Source of the DNA: Candidatus Mediterraneibacter norwichensis
GTDB lineage: Bacteria > Bacillota > Clostridia > Lachnospirales > Lachnospiraceae
Direction: 5' to 3'
DNA length: 34,430 nucleotides
NCBI GenBank assembly: GCA_019112765.1
Contig: DXIU01000006.1
Location: 1-34,430, forward strand
Below the pieces are notes generated by a model. The model ran no database searches. It was not told the origin of the DNA and worked only from the letters and a program-made list of their open reading frames with translations. The stretch's first letter is position 1, and every line of letters begins with the position of its first letter. Of the stretch, positions 8,012-15,182 are shown in pieces. A program made the translations under genes and the position numbers.

Positions 8012-8046
8012 TTTGCTTCCTCCCTCCGCAATATCCTTATCCGGCT

Positions 8047-8895
8047 TTATTCTTTGTCAAATTCTATCCGCACGATCTGCAAATGCAGCGGCCCATCGGC
8101 AATTTTAGCCATCAGGCGGTGAACGGGGTTGACGCCGGGCCCGGCCAGTTTCTGATATCCCTCCATATATCCGCGGCTGGAAACCTTTGAATTCTCTGCC
8201 CAGTCACCCAGCTCCTCCTCTGCATGTGCCACTGCAAAATAGGCTCCCACATCCTGGATGTCTGCCTGTTTCACCCATGTTTTCAGCATCAGCTTTACTG
8301 CTGTTTTTCCGGCAGCATCAAAAACCAGTCTCCCACCGGGAAAGCGCCCGGACATGGCAGCAACCATCGCCCGGACTGTCTCTGTCTGAAAATAATAAAA
8401 CACTCCTGCAGCAAACAGCACGGTTCCTTCTTTCGGGTCACTGTCAATCGCAGCCATCCATGCAGGATCATTCAGATCCAACGCCAGATTTTTCTCCCGC
8501 TCTCCTGCCGGAAGCAGACTGTTTCTTACCTTGATGACATCCGGCAGATCAATATTATATATTTTGCAGCTGCCATTATCACAGGTTCGTCCGGTGCAGT
8601 CCAGTCCACAGCCAAGATTGACCACAGCAGCATTTGGATGGGACCGCAGATAATCCCTTACTTCCCAGACCATATCCATCTGCCGCATCGCTGTTTCCAT
8701 TGCTCCGAACTCCTGCATCATCCCGGCCGACTTTTTCTCTAACTCAGAGAAATCGTAATCAATACGTTCCATCAATCCGGCTGCGTTCTTATCCTGAAAC
8801 AGATGCGGATACCTCTGAGAACACAACCACCGCCCATACAATGGGATGACCAGCGTTTCCCGCACTGTGTTTTTCTCTATTTTGTATTTTTTCAT
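8047..8895 (-). CDS. Class I SAM methyltransferase, LCM/PPM1-like (COG3315 type)
   Basis: 282 residues, full length for the leucine-carboxyl-methyltransferase-like family of small-molecule or polyketide O-methyltransferases. Visible features are the SAM loop 'VVNLGCGLDCTGRTC', 'NIDLPDVIKVRNSLLP', 'LFAAGVFYYFQTETVRAMV' (motif IV region) and 'GRLVFDAAG'. The start at 8895 has GAGGAG at 5 bases. It is the first gene of the methyltransferase operon and is driven by the near-consensus promoter at 8945-8973, in which a GTTAG-N6-CTAAC box fills the spacer. The substrate is unknown. The intact copy can serve as template to recognise the deletion in the paralog at 6366. Confidence 0.87.
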   Translation of the reverse strand: MKKYKIEKNTVRETLVIPLYGRWLCSQRYPHLFQDKNAAGLMERIDYDFSELEKKSAGMMQEFGAMETAMRQMDMVWEVRDYLRSHPNAAVVNLGCGLDCTGRTCDNGSCKIYNIDLPDVIKVRNSLLPAGEREKNLALDLNDPAWMAAIDSDPKEGTVLFAAGVFYYFQTETVRAMVAAMSGRFPGGRLVFDAAGKTAVKLMLKTWVKQADIQDVGAYFAVAHAEEELGDWAENSKVSSRGYMEGYQKLAGPGVNPVHRLMAKIADGPLHLQIVRIEFDKE

Positions 8896-8944
8896 TGCTG
8901 CTCCTCGGAATATAACAATAAATTTAAGCTAGTTCTATAAGTTT

Positions 8945-8973
8945 ATCATAGTTAGTTTTAACTAACTTGTCAA
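8945..8973 (-). promoter_or_regulatory. Methyltransferase operon promoter with GTTAG-N6-CTAAC box between -35 and -10
   Basis: Minus strand TTGACA (8968-8973) and TATGAT (8945-8950) are separated by 17 bases. The spacer is almost entirely the palindrome GTTAG-TTTTAA-CTAAC (8951-8966, plus-strand reading). A protein bound there would block RNA polymerase directly. It is the most symmetrical of the six boxes in the window. Confidence 0.85.
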
Positions 8974-9016
8974 GAAATCACTCCCTGCTGATGACATTTC
9001 CGGCAGGACACTCCAA

Positions 9017-9221
9017 TCAGAGGAAATTTGCCGCAGCATTGCGCCCCACATTTCCCGCATTGACCTCATAAGCCGCGATCTTTCCTTCGGGGTTGACGAT
9101 AAATGTCCCCCTCTCTGCTACCCCATCCGCCCAGCACGTCTTCCTTTTTTACTTCTTTAAATACGTTATTATGATAAGCCTGCACACAGAACTCGCCGAT
9201 TTCTTTGTTGATTAATGACAT
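9017..9221 (-). pseudogene. ahpC: Peroxiredoxin ahpC remnant with internal deletion
   Basis: From an ATG at 9221 with a perfect AAGGAGG site, the minus strand reads MSLINKEIGEF, then VQAYHNNVFKEV, the typical N-terminus of alkyl hydroperoxide reductase subunit C. After about 34 residues the frame breaks, and another frame carries 'ERGTFIVNPEGKIAAYEVN' and 'AGNVGRNAA', the region well past the peroxidatic cysteine. It then stops at 9017. The 'FVCPTE' active site and the resolving-cysteine tail are both missing, so the gene is dead. Its promoter and box at 9240-9267 still look good. It is too fragmented for the ORF track. Confidence 0.9.
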
Positions 9222-9239
9222 AATTAAAACCTCCTTAAA

Positions 9240-9267
9240 ATATTACTGGTTAGTTATAACTAATCAA
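9240..9267 (-). promoter_or_regulatory. ahpC promoter with imperfect GTTAG box
   Basis: Minus strand TTGATT (9262-9267) and TAATAT (9240-9245) with 16-base spacing. Between and overlapping them is GTTAG-TTATAA-CTAAT (9249-9264), one mismatch from the 16-bp box found elsewhere in the window. The position is the same as in the methyltransferase promoter. Confidence 0.7.
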
Positions 9268-9364
9268 ATTGTAATCATAGAATTCAGCTTTGTTAACAAC
9301 AATATGTTAATAATAATAACTTTTATCGATTTATGATTCTTTTCTGAATTCTTTGTCTCCCCTA

Positions 9365-9420
9365 TTGACATATATTACAAAAACATTTATAATCATAACA
9401 GTGTTTTAAAACAGTGTTAT
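9365..9420 (+). promoter_or_regulatory. Consensus promoter and double AACAGTGTT operator of the second TetR gene
   Basis: TTGACA (9365-9370) and TATAAT (9388-9393) have perfect 17-base spacing, an ideal sigma-A promoter. Just downstream, two copies of the palindrome AACAGTGTT (9397-9405 and 9410-9418) flank TTAA. This covers the start of transcription and fits autorepression by the TetR protein encoded 28 bases later. The sequence is unlike the GTTAG boxes. Confidence 0.85.
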
Positions 9421-9447
9421 GAATTATTGAAAGGAAATGGCCCCGCT

Positions 9448-10113
9448 ATGGCAAAACAGATCGAAGGCGTATACGAAGCGATACTCTCCTGCGCCAAAAA
9501 GGAATTTTTAGAGAAAGGCTACAAAGATGCTTCCCTGCGGGTCATCGCGCAGGAGGCCGGCACAAGCACCGGTTCTATATATACCCGCTTCGGTGATAAA
9601 GAAGGGCTTTTTGAGGCGATCGTCGCCCCTGCCGCGGATCAGCTCACAGAGATGTTTTTAGAGATACAGGAGAATTTCCATAACCTGAATGAAGATACCC
9701 AGCAGGCCGAAATGGGAAGCTATACGGCAGATTCTCAGCTTGGCATGCTGGATTTTATCTACGACCATTTCGATGAGTTCTGTCTTCTCCTGGACTGCGC
9801 ACAGGGCACCCGTTTTTCTGCTTTTCTGGATAAGCTGGTAGATATCGAAGTGGAATACACTTATAAATATATGGAAGTCATCGGCTGTGAAAGCGTGAAA
9901 TCCGGACTGATCACCGAAGATTTTATCCATATCGTCACGACCGCCTATTTCAACGGCATGTTTGAGGTCGTGCGGCACCGGATGAACAAGTCGGATGCGG
10001 TAAAATACATCCGTCTCCTCAACAACTATCACATGCAGGGATTTACCACCATCTTCAACCCGGAGTGCGAAGTTCCGGAGACCACTGACACTGGGCGCAC
10101 TGCCGGTTTCTGA
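9448..10113 (+). CDS. TetR/AcrR family transcriptional regulator upstream of an ABC pair
   Basis: 221 residues. The N-terminal helix-turn-helix (about 26-50: 'SLRVIAQEAGTSTGSIYTRF') is of TetR type, and the C-terminal domain is all-helical and ligand-sensing. The track starts at a TTG (9427); the ATG at 9448 (MAKQIEGVYE) has AAAGGA upstream and begins where family proteins usually do, so I prefer it. It lies directly before the ABC pair but is separated from it by a hairpin with a T-run. The paired AACAGTGTT site at its promoter suggests autoregulation; the same site is absent before the ABC genes, which carry a GTTAG box instead. The ligand is unknown. Confidence 0.92.
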   Translation: MAKQIEGVYEAILSCAKKEFLEKGYKDASLRVIAQEAGTSTGSIYTRFGDKEGLFEAIVAPAADQLTEMFLEIQENFHNLNEDTQQAEMGSYTADSQLGMLDFIYDHFDEFCLLLDCAQGTRFSAFLDKLVDIEVEYTYKYMEVIGCESVKSGLITEDFIHIVTTAYFNGMFEVVRHRMNKSDAVKYIRLLNNYHMQGFTTIFNPECEVPETTDTGRTAGF

Positions 10114-10143
10114 GTAAAGTGCGAGCAGTAACCACCGGTAATC

Positions 10144-10183
10144 AGACCGTTTCCTGTCCGGTACCGCAGGCAGCGGTCTTTTT
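10144..10183 (+). terminator. Intergenic terminator between the TetR gene and the ABC pair
   Basis: AGACCG (10144-10149) pairs with CGGTCT (10174-10179), with an inner CCTG/CAGG pair, followed by TTTTT. It would separate the regulator from the transporter or act as an attenuator. A GTTAG box begins 12 bases later. Confidence 0.65.
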
Positions 10184-10195
10184 ATAAAATATATG

Positions 10196-10211
10196 GTTAG
10201 TGATTTCTAAC
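10196..10211 (+). promoter_or_regulatory. GTTAG-N6-CTAAC box before the ABC pair
   Basis: GTTAG-TGATTT-CTAAC lies 20 bases upstream of the ATG at 10232 and just before the GGAGG ribosome site. The AT-rich TATAAAATATATG before it may hold a -10 element, but no convincing -35 is seen. Confidence 0.65.
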
Positions 10212-10231
10212 TCTAAAAAGGAGGAATTCTT

Positions 10232-11974
10232 ATGCAGGAAAAAAGTCCTATGCTCCGGCTGTGGGAGCTTGGGGAACAATATCACGGAGGTCTGATACGC
10301 GCGGTCCTTTCCGCGTCCGTCGGCGTTTTATGCGGCTTACTGCCGTATTTTGCGGCAGCACAGATCATCATAGGTCTCATCCGTTCTGAACAGGACACTT
10401 CATTTTATCTGTTCTGGTGCTGTCTGGCACTGGGAGGCTACATCCTGCGGGCGGTTCTTTATGCGCTGGCGCTCTCCATGTCGCACAAAGCGACTTTTGC
10501 TATTTTGAAAAATATCCGGGAGCGTATCCTTGCCAAGCTTCCAAAGCTTCCACTGGGAACCGTCATGGATACTCCCAGCGGACAGATGAAACAGATCATC
10601 GTGGATCAGGTTGAAAGTATGGAGCGTCCTCTTGCACACCTGCTGCCGGAGATGACGTCAAATATACTGGCTCCGGTGTGCATCCTGATCTATCTCTTTG
10701 TCCTTGACTGGAGGATGGCACTGCTCTCTCTTGTCTCCATTCCTGTCGGCATGGCGTTCATGATGGCCGTGATGGCAAATTACGGGAAACAGTATGAAGG
10801 GTCTGTCAAGGTTACGCAGGAAATGAACTCCACCATCGTAGAATATATCGGCGGTATTGAGGTGATCAAGGCATTCAATCAGGGGAAGAATTCCTATGCG
10901 AAATTTTCTCAGCGTGTTCTGGCAAACGCATCCTACTTCTATCACTGGATGAAGAGCTGTCAGCTCCCGGTGTCCATTTCCCGGACACTGGCGCCCACAA
11001 CACTGATCACTATTCTTCCCGCGGGCTGGATCATGTATCTGGGCGGCTCCCTGGATATCGAGACTTTTATTACTGTTATCATCCTCTCCCTGGGCATTGC
11101 CGGACCTCTGCTTGCCGCCATGGATTTCGTGGACAGCCTGGCAAAGGTCGGGACCATCGTAAGTGAAGTTGACTCCATCCTGAACAGCGAAGAACAGAAG
11201 CACGGCCTGACGCCGGTATCTTTCAGTTCTGAGGATATCCGGCTGGATCATGTGTCTTTCGGCTATCACGCGGATCAGGAGATCCTGCATGACGTTTCTC
11301 TCTCCATCCCTGCAGGAACCATGACCGCGTTTGTCGGTCCGTCAGGCAGTGGAAAATCAACGATTGCAAAGCTGATCGCCGGGTTCTGGGATGTAAAAAA
11401 AGGCAGGATCACGCTGGGCGGACATGACTTGAAGGATATCCCGCTTCGCCAGCTCTATGAACAGACTGCGTTCGTCTCTCAGGACAACTATCTGTTTAAT
11501 GAATCTGTAAGGGATAACATCCGCATGGGAAAACCCGGAGCAGACGATGCCCAAGTAGAAGCCGCGGCAAAAGCTGCAGGCTGTGATTCTTTCATAAGGA
11601 AGCTGGAGAACAGCTACGATACCGTGGTCGGCGGAGGAGGCGCCCATCTCTCCGGCGGGGAACGCCAGAGGATCGCCATCGCGCGGGCTATGCTGAAAGA
11701 CGCGCCCATCGTGATTCTGGACGAAGCCACCGCATACATTGATCCCGAAAATGAGGCGGTCGTCCAGAAAGCTGTGGCAAAACTGGTAAAAGGGAAGACT
11801 GTGATCGTCATTGCCCACCGCCTCTCTACCATTACGGACGCGGACCGGATCTTTGTCGTGGCAGACGGACGGATCTCTGCATCCGGAACACATGAGGAAC
11901 TCTTAAAGCAAAGTGCAATGTACCACGAAATGTGGCAGGCACATATCGGAGCAAAGGATGGTGATGCAGCATGA
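10232..11974 (+). CDS. ABC transporter, fused permease/ATPase subunit 1 (IrtA/YbtP-like half)
   Basis: 580 residues: a six-helix exporter-fold membrane domain (about 1-320) and a nucleotide-binding domain (about 335-575) with Walker A GPSGSGKST, signature LSGGERQR, Walker B IVILDEATA and switch 'VIAHRLS'. The stop overlaps the next start by 4 bases (ATGA), so the two subunits are translationally coupled and form a heterodimer. Pairs of this kind next to a TetR gene are annotated either as multidrug exporters or as siderophore transporters related to IrtAB/YbtPQ. The GTTAG box shared with the heme locus favours an iron or heme-linked substrate, which is inference. The start has AAAGGAGG at 7 bases. 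Confidence 0.9.
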   Translation: MQEKSPMLRLWELGEQYHGGLIRAVLSASVGVLCGLLPYFAAAQIIIGLIRSEQDTSFYLFWCCLALGGYILRAVLYALALSMSHKATFAILKNIRERILAKLPKLPLGTVMDTPSGQMKQIIVDQVESMERPLAHLLPEMTSNILAPVCILIYLFVLDWRMALLSLVSIPVGMAFMMAVMANYGKQYEGSVKVTQEMNSTIVEYIGGIEVIKAFNQGKNSYAKFSQRVLANASYFYHWMKSCQLPVSISRTLAPTTLITILPAGWIMYLGGSLDIETFITVIILSLGIAGPLLAAMDFVDSLAKVGTIVSEVDSILNSEEQKHGLTPVSFSSEDIRLDHVSFGYHADQEILHDVSLSIPAGTMTAFVGPSGSGKSTIAKLIAGFWDVKKGRITLGGHDLKDIPLRQLYEQTAFVSQDNYLFNESVRDNIRMGKPGADDAQVEAAAKAAGCDSFIRKLENSYDTVVGGGGAHLSGGERQRIAIARAMLKDAPIVILDEATAYIDPENEAVVQKAVAKLVKGKTVIVIAHRLSTITDADRIFVVADGRISASGTHEELLKQSAMYHEMWQAHIGAKDGDAA

Positions 11975-13701
11975 TCGCAGTATTGAAAAAACTTTATCGG
12001 TTTGCGGGAGAGGAACAGAAAAATATCAACAAGTCGATTTTCTGGGGCTTCTTTTACGCAGTATTCCACATGTTCCAGGTCGGGGCAATCTATTTTATAG
12101 TGCTTGCGCTTACCGCTGGGGACAGAACATACCATGCGGCATGGACCGCTCTCCTTCTGCTCATTGCAAGCATAGCCGGAAGAGCCGTCATCAACCGCTT
12201 CACTCAGCTTCAGCAGACCCACGCAGGATACTTCATGGTCGCAAATAAAAGAATCGCCATAGGCGACAAACTGAAACGAATTCCCATGGGGTATTTTAAT
12301 GCAAAGAGCCTTGGCGAAATTACCGGGATTTCCACCACCGTGCTTGACGTCGTAGAAAGCAATGGACCTGTTGTTCTTGTCAACATCCTCAGTGGTTTTA
12401 TCAATTCCATTGTATTTCTCCTCTGCGTATTCGGATTCGACTGGCGTATAGGGCTTCTTGCCCTTGCGGGCACAGTACTCTACCTGCTCATCACTTCCGC
12501 CATGGAGAAAAAATCTGCCCGGGTGACGCCCCGCCGTCAGGAGTCCGAGGCTCAGCTTGTAGACGCCGTGCTGGAACAGATCCAGGGCATGAGCGTGATC
12601 AAATCCTTTAATCTGACCGGGAAAGGCGACCGTCGGGTCAGGGAAGCACTGGAATATAACCGGAAAAGCAACCTCGACATTGAGCGCCTCTTCACCCCTT
12701 ACATGGTCGCCCAGGAATTAAGCCTGCATCTGTTTTCCGTACTGATCATGGGAGCCGGGATCATTTTTGGCCTGAACGGGAGTATGACGCTTTCTGATGC
12801 GCTGATGACCGTTGTCATCTCCTTTTTAGTCTTTTCACAGATCCAGTCAACAGGAAGTGCGGTATCCCTGCTGCGTGTCGTCGGAAGTTCCATTGCCCAT
12901 GCGGATCAGATCGACGAGATCCCGGAAATGGACAGCACAGGAAGACCGGTATATCCCAAAAAGCATGACATTTCTTTCGATCATGTTGACTTCTCTTATG
13001 ATAAGAGACCGATCCTGAAAAATGTTAACGTGACGATACCAGATCGCACCACCACTGCCATTATAGGCCCCAGCGGTTCCGGAAAAACCACCCTGTGCAG
13101 TCTGATCGCCCGGTTCTGGGATGTGGACAGCGGCTCGATTCGTATCGGCAGCACAGATATCCGGGAGTATACACTGGAATCCCTTATGGACCAGATCAGC
13201 ATGGTATTCCAGAACGTATATCTCTTTGCGGACACGATCGAGAACAATATCAGATTCGGAAAGCCGGACGCCACACACGAGCAGGTTGTCGCCGCGGCGA
13301 AAAAAGCGTGCTGCCATGATTTTATCTCCGCTCTGGCGGACGGCTATGACACGGTGATCGGGGAAGGCGGTGCCACACTGTCCGGCGGGGAAAAACAGCG
13401 CATCTCCATTGCACGGGCCATACTGAAAAACGCACCTGTCATTATCTTTGACGAAGCGACCGCAAATGTTGATCCCGAGAATGAGGATAAACTGCAGAAA
13501 GCCATGGAAGAACTGATGCGTAACAAGACGATCCTGATGATCGCCCACCGGCTGAAGACCGTACAGAAAGCGGACCAGATCCTCGTACTTGACGAGGGAC
13601 GGATTGTGCAGAAAGGTACCCATGAAGAGCTCAAGGATACGCCCGGGATCTATCGGGATTTTCTGGAAGTCAGGAAAGAAGCCGCGGGGTGGAAGCTGTA
13701 A
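11971..13701 (+). CDS. ABC transporter, fused permease/ATPase subunit 2 (IrtB/YbtQ-like half)
   Basis: 576 residues with the same architecture as its partner: membrane domain (about 1-310) and ATPase domain (about 325-570) carrying Walker A GPSGSGKTT, signature LSGGEKQR, Walker B VIIFDEATA and 'MIAHRLK'. Both ATP sites of the heterodimer look intact, so it need not be the asymmetric kind with one degenerate site. It ends the plus-strand unit; the next gene is convergent. The substrate is not evident from sequence; the iron/heme link is as for subunit 1. Confidence 0.9.
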   Translation: MIAVLKKLYRFAGEEQKNINKSIFWGFFYAVFHMFQVGAIYFIVLALTAGDRTYHAAWTALLLLIASIAGRAVINRFTQLQQTHAGYFMVANKRIAIGDKLKRIPMGYFNAKSLGEITGISTTVLDVVESNGPVVLVNILSGFINSIVFLLCVFGFDWRIGLLALAGTVLYLLITSAMEKKSARVTPRRQESEAQLVDAVLEQIQGMSVIKSFNLTGKGDRRVREALEYNRKSNLDIERLFTPYMVAQELSLHLFSVLIMGAGIIFGLNGSMTLSDALMTVVISFLVFSQIQSTGSAVSLLRVVGSSIAHADQIDEIPEMDSTGRPVYPKKHDISFDHVDFSYDKRPILKNVNVTIPDRTTTAIIGPSGSGKTTLCSLIARFWDVDSGSIRIGSTDIREYTLESLMDQISMVFQNVYLFADTIENNIRFGKPDATHEQVVAAAKKACCHDFISALADGYDTVIGEGGATLSGGEKQRISIARAILKNAPVIIFDEATANVDPENEDKLQKAMEELMRNKTILMIAHRLKTVQKADQILVLDEGRIVQKGTHEELKDTPGIYRDFLEVRKEAAGWKL

Positions 13702-13793
13702 TCGCCGGAATGTTCACAGGGCTGTCGCGTCTACCTGCTTGTTAAGATACTGTTGAAAATGACAGCCCATTTATCGCAGCATAATCAAAATAG

Positions 13794-13843
13794 AGCCGAA
13801 CGGCTAAATTATTTATTAATTTTAGAAATCAGGCCGTTCGGCT
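13794..13843. repeat. Inverted repeat of AGCCGAACGGCT arms between convergent genes
   Basis: AGCCGAACGGC (13794-13804) and GCCGTTCGGCT (13833-13843) are exact inverted copies around about 28 AT-rich bases. Each arm is itself a short palindrome able to form a GCC/GGC hairpin. On the minus strand the distal hairpin is followed by CTATTTTG, so it may serve as terminator for the gene at 13879; on the plus strand no T-run follows. The other 13702-13878 sequence shows nothing more. Confidence 0.55.
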
Positions 13844-13878
13844 AAAAAAGAAAAGAAGTCAGTACATCCTGGCCGCAA

Positions 13879-14331
13879 TCAGTGTCCGGCAATTTCCTGA
13901 AGCATCTGAAGCGTACTGTCCAGATTTTCACTGTGCCAGTTTCCCTCAGTCAGGCTGCCTCCCAGCATTCCTGAACTGCGCAGGGCACTCAGTTCTTTCT
14001 GCTGTGCTGACAGTGTTATAACGTCTTTCTCTGTCCGGATTGTAATGTGATAATTCAGCGCTGCGTCTTTTATTTCCACATCCATAATTTCAGAAAAAGG
14101 AATAACCAGCGCCGCGTCTTTTTTCAGGCCCCAGTCCAGCCTGCCAAAGGAAACAAGAACAAGCTCATCCCGACAGATCTGCAGGGCAAAAAACTCTGTA
14201 CTTACCCCCAGAAATCTGACAATGGCATCACTTAAATTCGCCGGAGCATAAGATACAATAATACTCTTATTCTCAATCGGTTCAAAACCGGCTTCTCTGA
14301 TAATTTCCCATACTTTCGCTTCTTTTGCCAT
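13879..14331 (-). CDS. Conserved hypothetical protein, possible PH-like fold
   Basis: 150 residues with no membrane segment or signal peptide. The middle ('FALQICRDELVLVSFG', 'AALVIPFSEIMDVEIKDAALNYHITIRTEKDVITLSA') alternates hydrophobic strands in the way of bacterial PH-like domains that sense or bind lipids or peptides, but I cannot confirm the family. The start at 14331 has a strong AAGGAGG and there is a clear promoter at 14360-14388, so it is a real single gene. It sits between the ABC pair (convergent) and the two-component system (same strand). No function is assigned. Confidence 0.75.
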   Translation of the reverse strand: MAKEAKVWEIIREAGFEPIENKSIIVSYAPANLSDAIVRFLGVSTEFFALQICRDELVLVSFGRLDWGLKKDAALVIPFSEIMDVEIKDAALNYHITIRTEKDVITLSAQQKELSALRSSGMLGGSLTEGNWHSENLDSTLQMLQEIAGH

Positions 14332-14359
14332 ACTGCAAAACCTCCTTCATTCAGATGAT

Positions 14360-14388
14360 ATTATATTTTTGCATATCTCTCTGACCAA
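14360..14388 (-). promoter_or_regulatory. Promoter of the 150-residue hypothetical gene
   Basis: Minus strand TTGGTC (14383-14388) and TATAAT (14360-14365) with 17-base spacing, 28 bases upstream of the start codon at 14331. Confidence 0.7.
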
Positions 14389-14441
14389 AGGAGGTTTTTT
14401 GCCTGAAATGCCCGTTTCGTGCCTGAATGTCCCGGAATAAC

Positions 14442-15182
14442 TTACGCATTGAGCAGACTCATTAATTCATACTTTGCTTTACGGGAGAAGGGACATTCTT
14501 CCCCGTTCGTAAAGATAATCTTCATTTCCTTTATATCCAGCAGTCTGATCCTCTGTGTATTTACCAGATACGCGCGATGTACACGCATAAATTTTCCGCT
14601 CATGGTTTTCTGCAGTTCCCGGATGCTTCCCGTAAAATCCATATTTTCTTTTAATCCGTGCAGAATAATGCGGTGGCTTTTTCCGCCGGTTTCAAAGTAA
14701 ATAATTTCGTCAACCGGAATATGCCGGACTGTATCCATGAATTTAACCGTAAAATATTCCCCGTCCTCTCCCTGTTCTTCTTTAAGGCGATCTTTAATAA
14801 TTTCAAGACATTTCCTGATGCCCCGGAACATTTCCTCTCTGCCATCTTTCACAATATAATCCAGCGCTTCCAGCTTATACCGGAATGTATCAAAAGCCAG
14901 TTCACCGTAAGCTGTAACATAAATAAGAAAGCCCCGCGGATCCAGCTTTCTGACCGCCTGTCCCAGTGTAAATCCCGTATATCGATCATTCTTCAGATCA
15001 ACGTCCAGAAAGAAAATACCCCGCTTCCCGTTTTTCGCAGCGGCGTCCAGCACTTCTTCCGGGCTGCCGCTGTCACAGATGATCTTCATATCATAACCAG
15101 AAATCAGAATTTCTTTTTCCAGTTCTTTTCTTATCTCCCTGCGGACTGCCGCTTCATCATCACATAAATATATAGGAATCAT
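14442..15182 (-). CDS. LytTR-family response regulator (AgrA-like)
   Basis: 246 residues: a receiver domain (about 1-125) with acidic start 'YLCDDE', phosphoacceptor aspartate in 'IFFLDVDL' and 'IYVTAY', then a LytTR DNA-binding domain (about 140-240) with 'IIYFETGGKSHRIILHG' and 'FMRVHRAYLVNTQRI'. It overlaps the kinase gene by 4 bases, so both are coexpressed. It would bind paired direct repeats upstream of its targets. No agrB or agrD-like peptide gene is visible nearby, so the signal is unknown. Confidence 0.93.
   Translation of the reverse strand: MIPIYLCDDEAAVRREIRKELEKEILISGYDMKIICDSGSPEEVLDAAAKNGKRGIFFLDVDLKNDRYTGFTLGQAVRKLDPRGFLIYVTAYGELAFDTFRYKLEALDYIVKDGREEMFRGIRKCLEIIKDRLKEEQGEDGEYFTVKFMDTVRHIPVDEIIYFETGGKSHRIILHGLKENMDFTGSIRELQKTMSGKFMRVHRAYLVNTQRIRLLDIKEMKIIFTNGEECPFSRKAKYELMSLLNA

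Noticed and set aside
9448-10113. The TetR protein as the reader of the GTTAG boxes
   Set aside because: Its own promoter carries a different paired palindrome (AACAGTGTT), and a GTTAG box is not placed on that promoter. It is not excluded but is less likely than an outside regulator.
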